Origin: Cruorifilaria tuberocauda
Taxonomy: Eukaryota; Nematoda; Chromadorea; Rhabditida; Onchocercidae
Reading direction: 5' to 3'
Assembly (NCBI GenBank): GCA_013365365.1
Contig: JABVXU010000020.1
Coordinates: 62,001 to 126,000, forward strand
Length of the DNA stretch: 64,000 nucleotides
Shown: positions 45,831 through 57,676 of the stretch, piece by piece
Numbering within the stretch: the first letter of the stretch is position 1
Layout: every line of letters begins with the position of its first letter
The notes under the pieces: model-generated
Told to the model about the DNA's origin: nothing
What the model saw: only the letters and a program-made list of their open reading frames with translations
The model's database searches: none
Made by a program: the position numbers and the translations under genes

Positions 45831-46308
45831 TAGATCTATAGAACGAATTCAATGGTAATATGGAGGAAGGATTATTAGCGCTGGTGAAGAATCCAGAACT
45901 AGTCTGGATATTCCGCTTTCAAACTATATCAAGCAATGAAGGTACAACAACGATATTTCAGATATTCTATTATGGTTTTAAAATTTATCCTTCATTTATA
46001 TAATACTATTAACATAGAAATGATATGTTCGTTTGTAAAGTTGCGATTTCAATTTTCATTAATTCGATCTTGACTATTTCAACTTCTTCAAAATATTTCA
46101 TTAATTTTGTAAATGATATTAATATCATTGCAGGGTCTGGGAACAAATGATAAAGATCTTATCCGAATCATCATATCACTTCCGAAATTGATTTGGCACT
46201 AATTAGACAACAATACAAGCAGAATTATGGTGGATCACTGATTGATAGCATCAGATATATTCTGGCTCATTTCGTGACATGTTTATTGCTATTGTCCAAG
46301 GAAATTAA
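45831..46308 (+). pseudogene. Annexin pseudogene (C-terminal repeats), frameshifted
   Basis: Two exon-like blocks keep annexin splice positions but not the frame. Block 1 (about 45855-45938) reads MEEGLLALVKNPE in one frame and then FKLYQAMK in another, up to a donor AAG|GTACAA. Block 2 starts after ATTGCAG at 46134 with GLGTNDKDLIRIIIS, the annexin type-2 calcium loop. It loses one base, continues as SEIDLALIRQQYKQNYGGSL, and shifts again to SGSFRDMFIAIVQGN and a stop at 46306-46308, where annexins normally end. At least three frameshifts lie within 300 coding bases. In life, annexins bind phospholipid membranes with calcium. The N-terminal repeats are not visible. Confidence 0.85.
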
Positions 46309-47995
46309 ACTTTGCGCGTTTCATTTCAATCTTTTTTTTCAATCAATGGAGCTATGCATTTATTCCCTGATTTTTAATAGTTTTGTAAAATATAAGAGTT
46401 AAGCAGAAATTATGCGTGTCCAAATTTTAAAAATTACAAAATGGACGTTTCGTTATTAAATTCGAAATTTTTAAACACTCCTGTTTCATTTGAATTATAT
46501 TATATTGTTCTTCGTTCTTATTTTTATTGCCGTTCAAAATATCCTAATTTCAAGAAACAGTGATAAATTGACTCTTAATGATGCGAACAAATCTAATCTA
46601 ATCATTTTCAGTTTTTGCAATTTTCTTTTACGGATAGGGCGACTGATATTGTTTAATCTGACCTCATCACTTAAGGATGAAGGAAGCAAGAGATGGACTA
46701 GAAGAGATTACTTTGCCAAATTTAATGAAGTAGAGGTTAAACTAGTCATGTTAAATGATGAAAATCTTTTAAATGCTTTGACCTTTTCTATAGATTGATC
46801 TCAAATTTGTGATAACTAAAATTTCATTTACATTCTTAGTTCTCTAAATTACTTCTTCACATGATCTCGTGGTCAATCTTTATAATTAATGTCTGTCAAA
46901 TATTCATCTATTAACATTCGATTCATTAAACGACGCTCTATGATAAAGAACTCAATTCAATTCCATGAAATAAATAATTATGATTTTGTCATTCTATTAA
47001 TATTTCTCATGTCGAGGAAATGCTGTAATACTGAAAATTAAACCATATATAAAATGATTGCGATTTGTTGCAAATGTTTACTCCCTTTTATGGAAATGAA
47101 TTTCCATGCATGAATTATATGCAAAGCTAAATATCGCTATAATGAAATCAGTTAATGTCGATATTATGGGAGTATTATAATAAGCTTATAAATCAATGGC
47201 AATTTCTTAAAACTAAAGTTTTCTAATTATTGTGAGATATTTCTATACTTGCAGCAAATTTGTGCCAGCAAATTCGATTATTATCATTTAATTAGAATGA
47301 AAGAACTGCGAAATATTATTTTAAAGCGAATACTTCCTAATTAGTGATTTACTGATTTGTTTGCATTTCCAACTTAAAATAATAACAATAAGCTTAATAA
47401 TAAGCATGAGAATGGCTTGCGTTGTTATGGTGACAGCTGCAAACAACATCGGTGAATCTATTAACAAATTCGATATTAAATTGTTATCTTCAGCTATTGG
47501 GTGCTGTATGGGTTCGACTTATAAACAAGTAGGAAATAATCAGTTAACTCTCTTATTTCTACTTCATTTTTATCAGTACGCACAAATATCTGGATATGCC
47601 CTATGAAATATTATGACAAAATAGTAAAACACCATCGCCAATTGGTTTTTCTATGAAAGATGGAAAAATTATTGATACCTTAACAGTATTTCACAAGTTT
47701 TTAAAGTAAAAGGTGAGGTAATAAAGTTATTGATATGTCAGATCAATCAGTTCTAAATGATAAAATTGATGTTTGCGCCCAGAATATCTTGACCAAAATT
47801 CTTATTTATAACTTTTGTATTACCTCAAGTATGATTTACTATTTGTTCAACTTTCAAACCGATAATTCTGATAAAATAACATTTTCATTTTAAATTTAAT
47901 TTGTTTGTTATATTCATGCTTGCTATACTGCTAAAGCAGCAGTTTCAATCAATCGTTATCCGATCTAATTCATTCGAAATTTCATTTGGAACTTT
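46309..47995. other. Intergenic region with weak open frames
   Basis: The frame 46490-46798 has a hydrophobic start but begins at TTG and has no splice support. The frame at 47406-47529 (MRMACVVMVTAANN..., ending at a donor CAA|GTAGGA) could be a first exon of a downstream gene in phase 0, but this is a guess. Nothing else is seen. Confidence 0.4.
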
Positions 47996-48544
47996 ATGAT
48001 GTTTTCCGATTCACCATCAATTGTCAAGAATGAATGTCACACGACGATTGCAATACTGTGCACAATTTTTATATGTGTGGGAGTTTTCCTACTGATTTTT
48101 GTATTCCTTTATTTAGCATACTTTAAGCCTTTTTATGAAGCTCATAAGTACTGCTTGAAGCAACAACAGAACGGTTAGTTAAATTTTGTTAATTTCTTTT
48201 TTCCACTTTTGAACCAAAACAATTCATAAAAGCTTTTAAATATAAAATATTTAGGCTTTTTCTCTTTAACAACCAAGCTAAAAGTATCCTCACAATGTGA
48301 ATGATCAAACCAAAATTCTCTCTCTCTCTCTCTAATCATTTGAAAATTAATTTCATTTTATTGGGATAAAATTTAAATTAACCTTTGAATAAAATAAAGG
48401 CTTTTATTGAAGTTGATAAAATTTCACGTACATCATATGAAAATGCAACCATTTTGCATTTCAAACATGAAAAAATTCATTTCAGAGACGAAAAAGCCGA
48501 CGGCTTTTCTCGAACAATATGATACACAAGTAATTCCTGCCTAA
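47996..48544 (+). CDS. Small single-pass membrane protein, two exons, 78 aa
   Basis: Exons 47996-48173 and 48486-48544 join in phase (AAC G|AG) to give 78 aa. The start could also be the next ATG (47999). Residues about 16-43 form one strong hydrophobic span (TIAILCTIFICVGVFLLIFV), preceded by a short polar N-terminus with one Cys and followed by a 35-residue hydrophilic tail (KPFYEAHKYCLKQQQ, then KKPTAFLEQYDTQ). AATAAA lies at 48691-48696. I do not recognise a family. It could be a regulatory micro-protein of a membrane complex. Confidence 0.55.
48318..48332. repeat. Short (CT)n run inside the intron of the small membrane gene
   Basis: About seven CT units within the 48174-48485 intron. 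Confidence 0.8.
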
Positions 48545-48812
48545 TCCTTTCTTAGAAGTACAGGAAAAACGCTGATCAATTTATATTTCTTGATAAAAGA
48601 AATTCATGATTAAATTTTGCTATGAATTCATCGTTGCATCGAATTTGAGAGTTCTTTCTAATTTCGAATTTATCTGATCGATTGATGCATAATAAATATT
48701 CTTTTGATATTCCGATTTTTACTGAAAAAAAGGAATCATTATTTGAATGATAGCAGAATATATAACTTTACTTAAATGTGGTAAGCACAATTCTTATATT
48801 TCTAAATTTCAG

Positions 48813-49956
48813 AATAAATTCACATATCCAAAATATATTTACGACATGCGAGTATTACCTGAAGAACGTAAGAAACAAAGTTATATCAAACATTGTGAGT
48901 ATAGAAGACGTAGGAAAAAAAATCGGCCAATTTCACTTTCAACAATTGATGAAAATTATGCCTCCGATTCCTTTCCACGTAAGTTTTTTCAACGCATACA
49001 TAAAGTTAATAAAATTCTCGTCTTTGTTCCTTTATTGCTTTTTGTTTATTATTTTCCTCTTTATACTTTTTATTGTTCTTCGTTTGCTTGTTTATTTATT
49101 CAGCAACAATTTTTTCCTCATTTTAAGCATTTATATGAAAGCAATTGTAATTCGTTGTTACAATTTTATTTACTACGCAAATTCATGTGTAAATTCTGGG
49201 AATTACAATCAGATATGATCGAATCAAGCGCTTATTACTTATGATCTTTGTAGAAAGATTAGTATTCACTGCAATCATCATAATTAATTATTTAGAAGAA
49301 GAAAAACTTGAGTAAGAGAATTGGTCTTCTGAAATAATCCATTTTCAACACTACAAGTTATAGCTTCGAATTTCGACAGAATTTCATAATTAATCATGCC
49401 ATAAATTATCGGAAATAGAATATATCTCATAATATGTACTTACGGTAATGTATCCTGTATATTCTGAAATTTATTTTATAACTTTTTTACATAATTTCAT
49501 TCTTTTTCTTTTTATTCCTTTTGATCAAACAAATAAACTATCCGTTCTTTCTTTCTGAGCAAGAAAAATTCAAAATTTGTTGACAAACATCAAATCTAAT
49601 CTACATGAAAATTAAAAAACTTCGAATTTTGCTAGTCAGAAACTTGAGAATACTTGCGATAATTCTCTCTAATTAATATCTATGATCTTAATCACTATCA
49701 TAATCATTTTTATTCTTTTCAACCTCCTGATATTAAATCGGTAGAATCCAAACAAATTCACTTTTATATAATTTCAGGATCCACTGTGATCAATGATAAA
49801 TGGATCAGTGAAAAGGAAACACGTCCATACAATGAAATATCACGAATTATCTGCAAGTGTAGGAATTGTGTTCTCCACAGGAATTTGAGTACTACCTCAC
49901 CAACTGTTAGGCCATCATTTCCTGAACATCCTAAATCCCACAGTACACCTGTATAA
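48813..49956 (+). CDS. Candidate IL-17-like cysteine-knot protein, two 3' exons (5' end not found)
   Basis: Exons 48813-48978 and 49778-49956 join in phase (CCA C|GA). The core reads CEYRRRRKKNRPISLS, then DKWISEKETRPYNEI and SRIICKCRNCVLH. A Trp about nine residues before R-P/Y and then I..(A)xCxCxxC is the arrangement of IL-17 family cytokines; nematodes have ILC-17 proteins of this fold. The last IL-17 strand with its two further Cys is not present before the stop. A donor-like GTATAA at 49951 could splice to an unseen exon. No signal peptide exon was found; 47406-47529 or the frame from 48747 are possibilities. If the match is chance, this is simply a basic, Cys-containing small protein. 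Confidence 0.4.
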
Positions 49957-52491
49957 TCTCTCACTATTTTTAAAAATTTCATTATCCATTCATTTTTTTT
50001 CTGATGTGAAATGCTGCAAATTACAATGAATGTTGAATTGTGCATTTTTGTCAATTTGAATGAAATGATAGAATCTATTAGCTACGATTTTTAAAATAAA
50101 GCGAGCTTACAGTGATATCCAGAACATTATTTTTGATAATCTAATAATTTTAGGTATGAATAAAAGATTGCGCTATCAAATTTTATGCCATCAAAGATTT
50201 ATCCATACAATTCTGATGCATATATCCATTTATCTCGAATATCATATATATTATGTTATTTCTTCGGATAGATCAACTATTTACAGGATCTAAAAACTGA
50301 AATATCTTTTGACACTCAATACCGCTTATCCATTCTTTCCTAAAATTCAATCGGATGATAATTGATCGATTCAAAAGCACATTTAGTTGATTAAAACTTC
50401 TTGCAGAGATCTTACGATGAAATCAAGATGTGATCTATGTATTTATTTGACCAAAATATTTTGCTTCGATTTCCATTTCAACCGTATTTTTGGTAAATAA
50501 AAAGGAAATGACTTCTTTTGTGCTCCTTGCTCAGATATTTTGCTCTCATAGAAATTTAATGAAAATTATTTTCATTTCAATCATATTTTATCAGTCAAAA
50601 TAAATCGCTCTTTTCTTGCATAATGTGTGAAGGAAAATAGAATATATTCAATGAGACAAGCTCTTGTAATAAAATATATTGATTAATATTGATCGATTGA
50701 TTGTAATTAAAAATGACAGTGAGTGCTTAAAGTGCAATTTGATCTTCATAAATCAATAAATTATTGCTTTATAGGATTAAACACAGTCAAAGGTATCGAT
50801 GAGATATATTTAATAGAAGGACTACATTCCCTTTAAGATATTTTAAATTGTAATTCAATTAAAATTCTTAGGAAGTTAATGAAAATAACAATTCTCTAGG
50901 TATTTTCTAGAAAAAGAAATAAATTCCTAGATTCATTTATTGATTATTTCTTCGGCTAATAATTAGGTGAGCGAAAATTTTTGATAACTTTTGAATTTCG
51001 AAATTTACAAGTCTTTGACTATTTTAAGTAGCTGCAATAGAAAAGAAAATGACCGGAAATAAATCTGGAATTCATTCTTAATTTTGTATATATATATTTA
51101 TTCTACTTGGGATTTAGCTTCCACTTGACTAAGACAATGTAAGGAAGAAAATAGATTAAAATAATTCTTGCTCTCGAAATTATGAGAAATCTCCAATCTG
51201 CTAATTAAACCAAAACAACCTTAATAAAAATTTTCCAACTTTTTTAGCATTTCTAAGCACATATTATGATATGAGTGGTGATCGTTCGAGCCAGATTTCA
51301 AGTTAAAATGTCTCAAAGATCAATACAGTAACAGTTACAAATCATGATAAGAATGGCCAAGAGAACGAAGATGCTATCCAACTGTCTGCGGAAAAGCATT
51401 GATGAGGCGTGTAAAACGAGGAAAGATTGGGCACGCCAGATCAGTATTTCTTGTGGAAACAGACAACTTCAGTATAATACGCTTGGCTATTCAAACATCG
51501 TTTCACCGAGACAAAAAAGTCTGTTGAGCTATGGAAATTGGATTATTAGAAGGATAACATCTGAGTGCTATCTCAAGCCAATATTGAAAACTTCCTGGCG
51601 ATTCTCGACTAGATTGGGCGTTTAATTTAAGAATTCTAAACAAGGATAACGTAAACAATTACAACAATGCTAAAATAATAATATAGTATGAATGATATAG
51701 TTGAAAGATATCTACCATTTAGAAATTGATTTTGTTGAAGAAGAATTATTGGGAATCGTTGTATATTGGAAAGTGATCCTTTCATGTATTATTGTATTAA
51801 TTGTCTCATTAATCTCAAATTTAAGTCGAATTTATCCATTTTCTAAATTATTGTAATTTATCTAAAGATTCCTCAGATTATTCCTCAGATTTTCAATCCC
51901 CTGTCGGGAGTGTCGGAAAATTCGAAAGGATTCATAAAAACTTTGAAAAAAAACAATGACGATTATTATTCTGGTCTGACTGATATCGTCATTGTTTTGA
52001 AACTCTTCAGAATACTGCTAAATTGTTAATGTAATGTTTATTATTGTATGTGTCAAATTTGTTCTAACCAAGTTTGAGGTACACCCAAAGTATCAGCTAT
52101 CACAGAAGCTATCTTTACTTACTTACGAATTGGAAGAGTAAGAAGAAGGAAAGACTGTCACGGTCAAGGAGATTGTCGACAATAACAAGAACACTCTCAG
52201 CATTGTCACGTTCACAGGAGATCGTTGAGGACAAGTCAGTATCACTGTCTATCAGAGAGCCTCCCACCCACTGAGGGAGAGTTTCACTCTCTATCAGAGA
52301 GTGGTTCACAACCAAAGAAGTATGAGACTCCTTTTTTTTCATTTTTTCAAACGAAATGTCTCAGTATATTATCTCTCACTCAAAACTAAAAATCTACTTT
52401 AATCACCGGGAATCCAGAGAATGATCATCTATTAATAGAAAAAGAATTAAAGATTTCAAGTTTTGTTTGGAAAATTAAAAAATAGTTTCAG
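49957..52491. other. Intergenic region, with a dispersed repeat and possible PH-domain relic
   Basis: Mostly A+T-rich. The stretch 51344-51625 is protein-like in two frames and lies where the first half of the PLC pleckstrin domain should be, upstream of the PLC pseudogene, but the similarity is too weak to claim. The repeat at 51950-52330 separates the two. Confidence 0.45.
51950..52330 (+). repeat. Dispersed repeat, copy B
   Basis: Shares blocks with 33940-34345, among them CCAAGTTTGAGGTACACCC at about 52069 and GGAAAGACTGTCACGGTCAA at about 52149. Its 3' part carries an internal duplication of CTATCAGAGAG (near 52249 and 52291) that is not in copy A. It lies at the 5' side of the PLC pseudogene. 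Confidence 0.6.
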
Positions 52492-55400
52492 AAAGAAAAT
52501 TGCATCTTTGTGATCGTTCTACAGTGTGGGAAAGATAAGAGAAGGTCGATTGATTTTGTTGCCGCAAGTTCGAGAGATAAAAAAGTATTGGTTGATACCC
52601 TACGATATGTTTTAGATAAAGAGAATGCAAAACTGATTGAATTCAACGAGAAGCAATGGATCATCGATAAGTTCTATGCGATGGATGCAAATCAAACAGG
52701 TATGATTATTTTCAGAGAGAAGATAATATTGATTTCTTCAATCCTGTTCAAGAATTCTACCTCTAACCTCTCCTGCTTTCATTATTATCACTAGATTACC
52801 ATTAGATTACTTTTCAACCTTCATCATCTCAAAATAAGATAAAATAACAAATCAATTATTACTAAAATTTTCGAAAGGCAAAATGATATGTAATCAAAAT
52901 TACGTCAAACCTAGTTCTCCTATTTTATCTTATTTTCAGCAGTAATTCAAGTAAAAATGCAATAATAATTAAATTTGTTAATAATTCGGTCATTTTATTC
53001 AATAATAAAATTTAGGTAAGTTGGATTTTGAAAAATTTTGGTACCTTTTGAAGGAAATGAATTTGTGTGTCAGGCAGGATTATGCAAAAGCTTTATTCCA
53101 GATGAATCGATTTCTCTTAACTTTATTAGATATCAACTGCTTATTCTTCAAGATTGTAATTAAAAGATCGCAAATATAACTTTTAATTGGAAAAAGTGAG
53201 TGAAAATATTGACCGATGAGATTCATCAAAATAAAAAAAGCATTGGAATAGGTGAAATAACAGAGAATGTTAAGTATATTTCATATTATTTTATTAAATA
53301 CCTATTGTTTAAAACTGCAAGCATTCGTGAACTTGAAAGTAATTATAGAGCGCGGGTGCTAAAAGACATAATTTCGGTTCGAAGCCGGTTGCTTTTCTTG
53401 ATCGAGAAGGATTTATCAGATTATTCTTGAAATTAACCGCTCATTTTGAAGAAGGAAAAATTATGTGTCGGTATAGCTCACGAAAAGATGGAAGTTTGTG
53501 AGCGAATGATTTGAAGAATTTTCTGATCTATCAACAAGAAGTCACGTATTTTACTCTAATTTCCACTTTATATGTCACTAATGTAAATATGATTTTAAAG
53601 TGATTGCAGATTTATCATAACAAATCAAATTTCAAAATTCATTAGTTTCCGATAAATTACATTTATTTTAATTTTAGAACAAATTAATTTAATAATAAAC
53701 GATCTTTGAAAAAGCAGCTTCCCAATACAACCTAGTAAACGACAATGCTATAAGAATGAACAATATTTTATCAATAAAAATTTCAGTTCGAAGGTATTGA
53801 CAACAATGTCGCAGCTTCCATCATAAATGAAATTATTATTAAATTAGGTACCTATCGAATTGAGAAACTGAATTTCTTGGGACCACCTGGTAAAATCCTT
53901 TGAGATTCAATAACTCTAATATGATGCAAGAGAAATTGAAATTAATCAAAAATGGGAACCTAACTCCTCGAAAGAATTTAAAAACAAGTTTTAAATTTCA
54001 GTTACATTTCAACTAACCCATTCTAATTAGTGCTATATGAATAGCTTCAATCTAAATATCTTTTATATTTTGTTTAAATTAAAGCTTTATTGCATTCACA
54101 TTGCGGTCATATGATAAAATGTGGACATGAGAATGTTTTGAAGATATGAATCAGCCCTTATCTCGTCACCACATCAATTCAAACCATAACACCTATTTGA
54201 CTGATACCCAAGTAAGAGGCGAAGCAACTATCGAAGGCTATACGAAAAGGAGCTCGACTACTTGAATATAAAATTATTTAATAGTTTTGTTATTTTGATC
54301 ATATCGAATTATAATATGAGAAGAAACGAAACAGCTGAACAAATTCCATTAATGATAAAGTACTTTTTGAAAGCCAGACAAACAAATATTATTATCGCCA
54401 ATCGAAAGTATTTTTATTAATCAGCTGAATAAAAAAAAACTTGGAAATTAATTTATACAGACATTAATTTAGAAAATTAATTATCGACAAGCCGACCTAA
54501 TATAATAAGTATACCTTATTAAAATAATCGGATTCTCTGGTAATGAACAAATTATAACAATTTAGTAGATGTATTGGATGGTGCCAATGGTGAACCTTGT
54601 ATAAGACATCGCAGGACACTGATAACATCGATATGCTTCAGGGATGCTCTTATAGCTATCACAAATTATGCATTCCGATATATACCATATCCACCTACTC
54701 TCACAATTGAAAATCATTGTAGTTTGGAGCAACAGCAAGTTATGGCTAGGAATTTTGTTGAGGTTTAATTATAGATATATCTTCGTTTCTATTAATGATT
54801 TATTAAGATAATTATTTATCAAAAAATTCAAAAAATTTTCTGAATTTTACACTTTATTATTGCTAAAACTCAAATTTTAAAATCAATTTTATAAAACATG
54901 AATTTTTCCATAAATTATAGTTCAATATTTTAGGATTCTCTTGGCTAAAATGAATTCTTAATAGAATTACCATCACCTAATCAACTCAAATACAAGTATC
55001 TCTTGCGTGGCAAAATAGGACCTCTGATTAGTGAAGATTATATGAACAGTTAGTATGTTAAGGAAGATGAAGTGAGAGGAACAACGATGTTAATTATTCA
55101 TCCGGAATTATTAAAATTAATATCACTAATTCAAGTTAAATTATCGAATAATTTGTGCATATCAAAAAACGTAGGTTTTGTAAAAAACTTCGATATGGAA
55201 ATTAAGTTATTAACGTATAATTGATAGAGATTAGTGATAGTTTTCAGGTGATAAGTGTGGAGAATATTTACCGAAGCCATCTTCTAAAGGCGATGAAATT
55301 ATCGATCCTTATGTTACGGTTGAGATTTTCGGAATACCAACTGATTGTAACAAATTTCGAACGAAAGTTACCCGTAATAATGGATAAATTAATTTGCAAC

Positions 55401-56080
55401 ATTTCGCAGGAAACATTCAAATGAAATAGGAAAACAGTCATATCAAGAGATCAAAGTTTTTAACTCATTAGAAAAGTTAATTAGAATAATACATGGCTGA
55501 AAAAGAGATGATAAGTAATTTTGCATAAGTAATTCAATCTTGTTTACGGTAATTATTGTTAATGTTTCTGAAGATTCGATCCAGTTTGGAACGATGTTTT
55601 CAAATTCAAATTACGTAATCCCGAAATGGCAATGCTTGTGTATCAAAGATTATGTGTCAAAGACTATGATAAAATTACTACGGTTGATTTTATTGGAGAA
55701 TTTAGCATTCCAGTAAGCAGTATTCGGCCAGGTTATGGTTTCAACATTTTTCACTTTTTTAACTTAAAAAAAGATTTTTCGTTTATTTTCTGATAAAGAT
55801 CTATAAAAATTCCTTAATCTAAGTGATTTTAATAAACTATGCAGCATAATTCTGTAGTAAAAGGTAATATTTATATTGGTTTTTGTAAATTTTCGAAAAT
55901 CATTTGATATATAATAAATTAATCATTTATCTCTCATCATCACATAGTATCACGTAGTATCACGTAAAGCTCATTCAATAACGCTCTTTCAATTTTAGGT
56001 TATTCAACTGTTAGCCTTTTTACTGGCTACGATCGAATACCTAAATTCATCTGCCGCCATTTTCGTACATATCGATTTCC
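52492..56080 (+). pseudogene. Phosphoinositide phospholipase C-delta pseudogene
   Basis: A working enzyme would cleave PIP2 at the membrane. Pieces appear in the right order. PH-domain end and linker: 52492-52699 (CGKDKRRSIDFVAASS, KQWIIDKFYAMDANQTG). EF-hand: about 53015-53090 (KLDFEKFWYLLKEMN). X-domain start: about 54138-54250 with the catalytic-His segment as HNTYL, then VRGEATIEGYTK followed by a frameshift. X-domain end: 54571-54768 (DGANGEPCIRHR, PYPPTLTIENHCSLEQQQVM). X/Y linker: about 54935-55140, where a stop precedes NEFLIELPSPNQLKYKYLL. C2 domain: 55247-55430, frameshifted at its start, then 55572-55740 (WNDVFKFKLRNPEMAML) and 56000-56080, again frameshifted. Most of the Y domain is missing. 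At least three frameshifts and one in-frame stop rule out a working product. Several intron borders survive, so it arose from a genomic copy and not from mRNA. Confidence 0.9.
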
Positions 56081-57676
56081 GACAAATACATTTTTAAAAT
56101 TGAACTTTATATACTTCGTTATTTAAATGTTAACTTCAAATTGGACATTGATTTAATTCAAACATCGATTTAAATGTGTTAGAAATTGAGATCGCATTAG
56201 AGTTAAGCAGAATGGAATATGTCTCGAGATAAATTTGTAATATAATCATCTCCACTTGATAAGCAATATTATATGCCTTATATCAGTTAAATGGCATTTT
56301 TTATTATTCAAAATATTTATTATATCCTTTTATGTAGAAATTATAAAACATTCATTCGATAAAAACATAAGCAATCTCTGTTCTATTATTTGAATATTTA
56401 AAACAATATTTTATCAATGTTAGTTTCTGGAAATTGTATCAGTTCATTCCACGATGAAATTTAATATAAATGTTCGAATGATCAAAGTGATGTTATTGTT
56501 TATTTCAGCTTTTAAATTTTATTTTATCGAAGTATTCGATGGAAATTACCTTATGGGAAGCTTTATTTTGCTTATAAATTGGTTTTACTGTAAATAATAT
56601 ATAGTAAATTTTATCAAATTCAATATGATGTATTTGCTCCGATTGCTTCATGGGTTGAACTTTAAAACGTGATAATGGAAAATGAAGGATATAATGATAA
56701 CTAGATGAGAAGGAGTCGTACTATTTCTCATAGTGGCGATAGTAGTGAGGCGGTATCAAGAGTCATTTGCGCTGTTTCACTAAGGTTGAAAAGATATCTG
56801 TTCCTCACTTTTCTCTACAATCAATCTATAAAAAAAACATTGTAAAGCATTGAATAGTCCAACATAAGTGTTTCGTTTAGAATTTCTCGACGAATGTTTT
56901 TTTACATTTATTGTAATCTTTTCTCAAAATAGAACTGTGAAGATGAAGGAGAAATGAGTGATTATTGAATAAGAAATCTCATATATCAAGGAAATAAAGA
57001 TTTTCTATAGCAATATAAGTTAGGCGGAGATTTTTTGGAAATTTCGTTTTTTGAAGTGTTGAAATGACCAGCAATAGATAAGGGATGGTATATTGATGAG
57101 TAAGAAATATGAGACAGAAGAGTTGGAGACAAAACTTTATAATACATTGTATTATGGCTGCAAGGATAAGAAAACCGCGTAAGATAGATCGTTCATTTTC
57201 AAATATTTGAAATATTTTGAGGTATTGCTGCCTCAATTATCTTCCTGCTAATCTGTTGTTTCCAACTATTCACTATCTTTTTATTCATTCTAACTTCCCG
57301 TCGTTTATTTTAGTGAAGTTTTAGAGAAGCTGTTGTTTTAGCAAAACATTTGGAGTAAAAAATAAGAGCAGAGAATGGAACAGAACACCTGACATTTCTG
57401 TTATCTGTTTTGCTGCAAGTTATTACTACTCTCGACGTGCTACCGACTGCGAAACATAGCTCGAGCTTTTCTAGCAGCAGCTTCTGCACAGAGACCCAGC
57501 ACCAGTCAGATAGATGAGAATAAATCTTCACCCCCGTCCGATCCCTCTCGACCAAGCTTGCTGCTAGCTAGTCAATTCGCTCGCACTGATTCCTCTGCAC
57601 CGGTGAGATCAGCACCAACTTCTCGTCCTGTTATCCTCATCTGTTTGCGTCTCTTCAGCATCATACAACAGCGACA
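56081..57676. other. Intergenic region and 5' flank of the myosin light chain gene
   Basis: A+T-rich until about 57400. From there to 57676 the sequence is G+C-richer and pyrimidine-patterned, consistent with a promoter and 5' untranslated leader of the light chain gene. I cannot name individual sites. Confidence 0.5.

Noticed and set aside
46490..46798. Secreted 102-aa protein
   Set aside because: The frame starts at TTG, lacks an ATG near the hydrophobic stretch, and has no splice or homology support.
48747..48812. First exon of the IL-17-like gene
   Set aside because: The GTAAGC donor at 48780 joined to the acceptor at 48812 gives an immediate stop; unspliced reading is possible but has no signal peptide.
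49764..50054. Minus-strand 96-codon frame
   Set aside because: It is the antisense shadow of the IL-17-like exon.
53376..53386. GGTTCGAAGCC resembling a tRNA B-box
   Set aside because: No A-box at the right distance and no cloverleaf can be formed around it.
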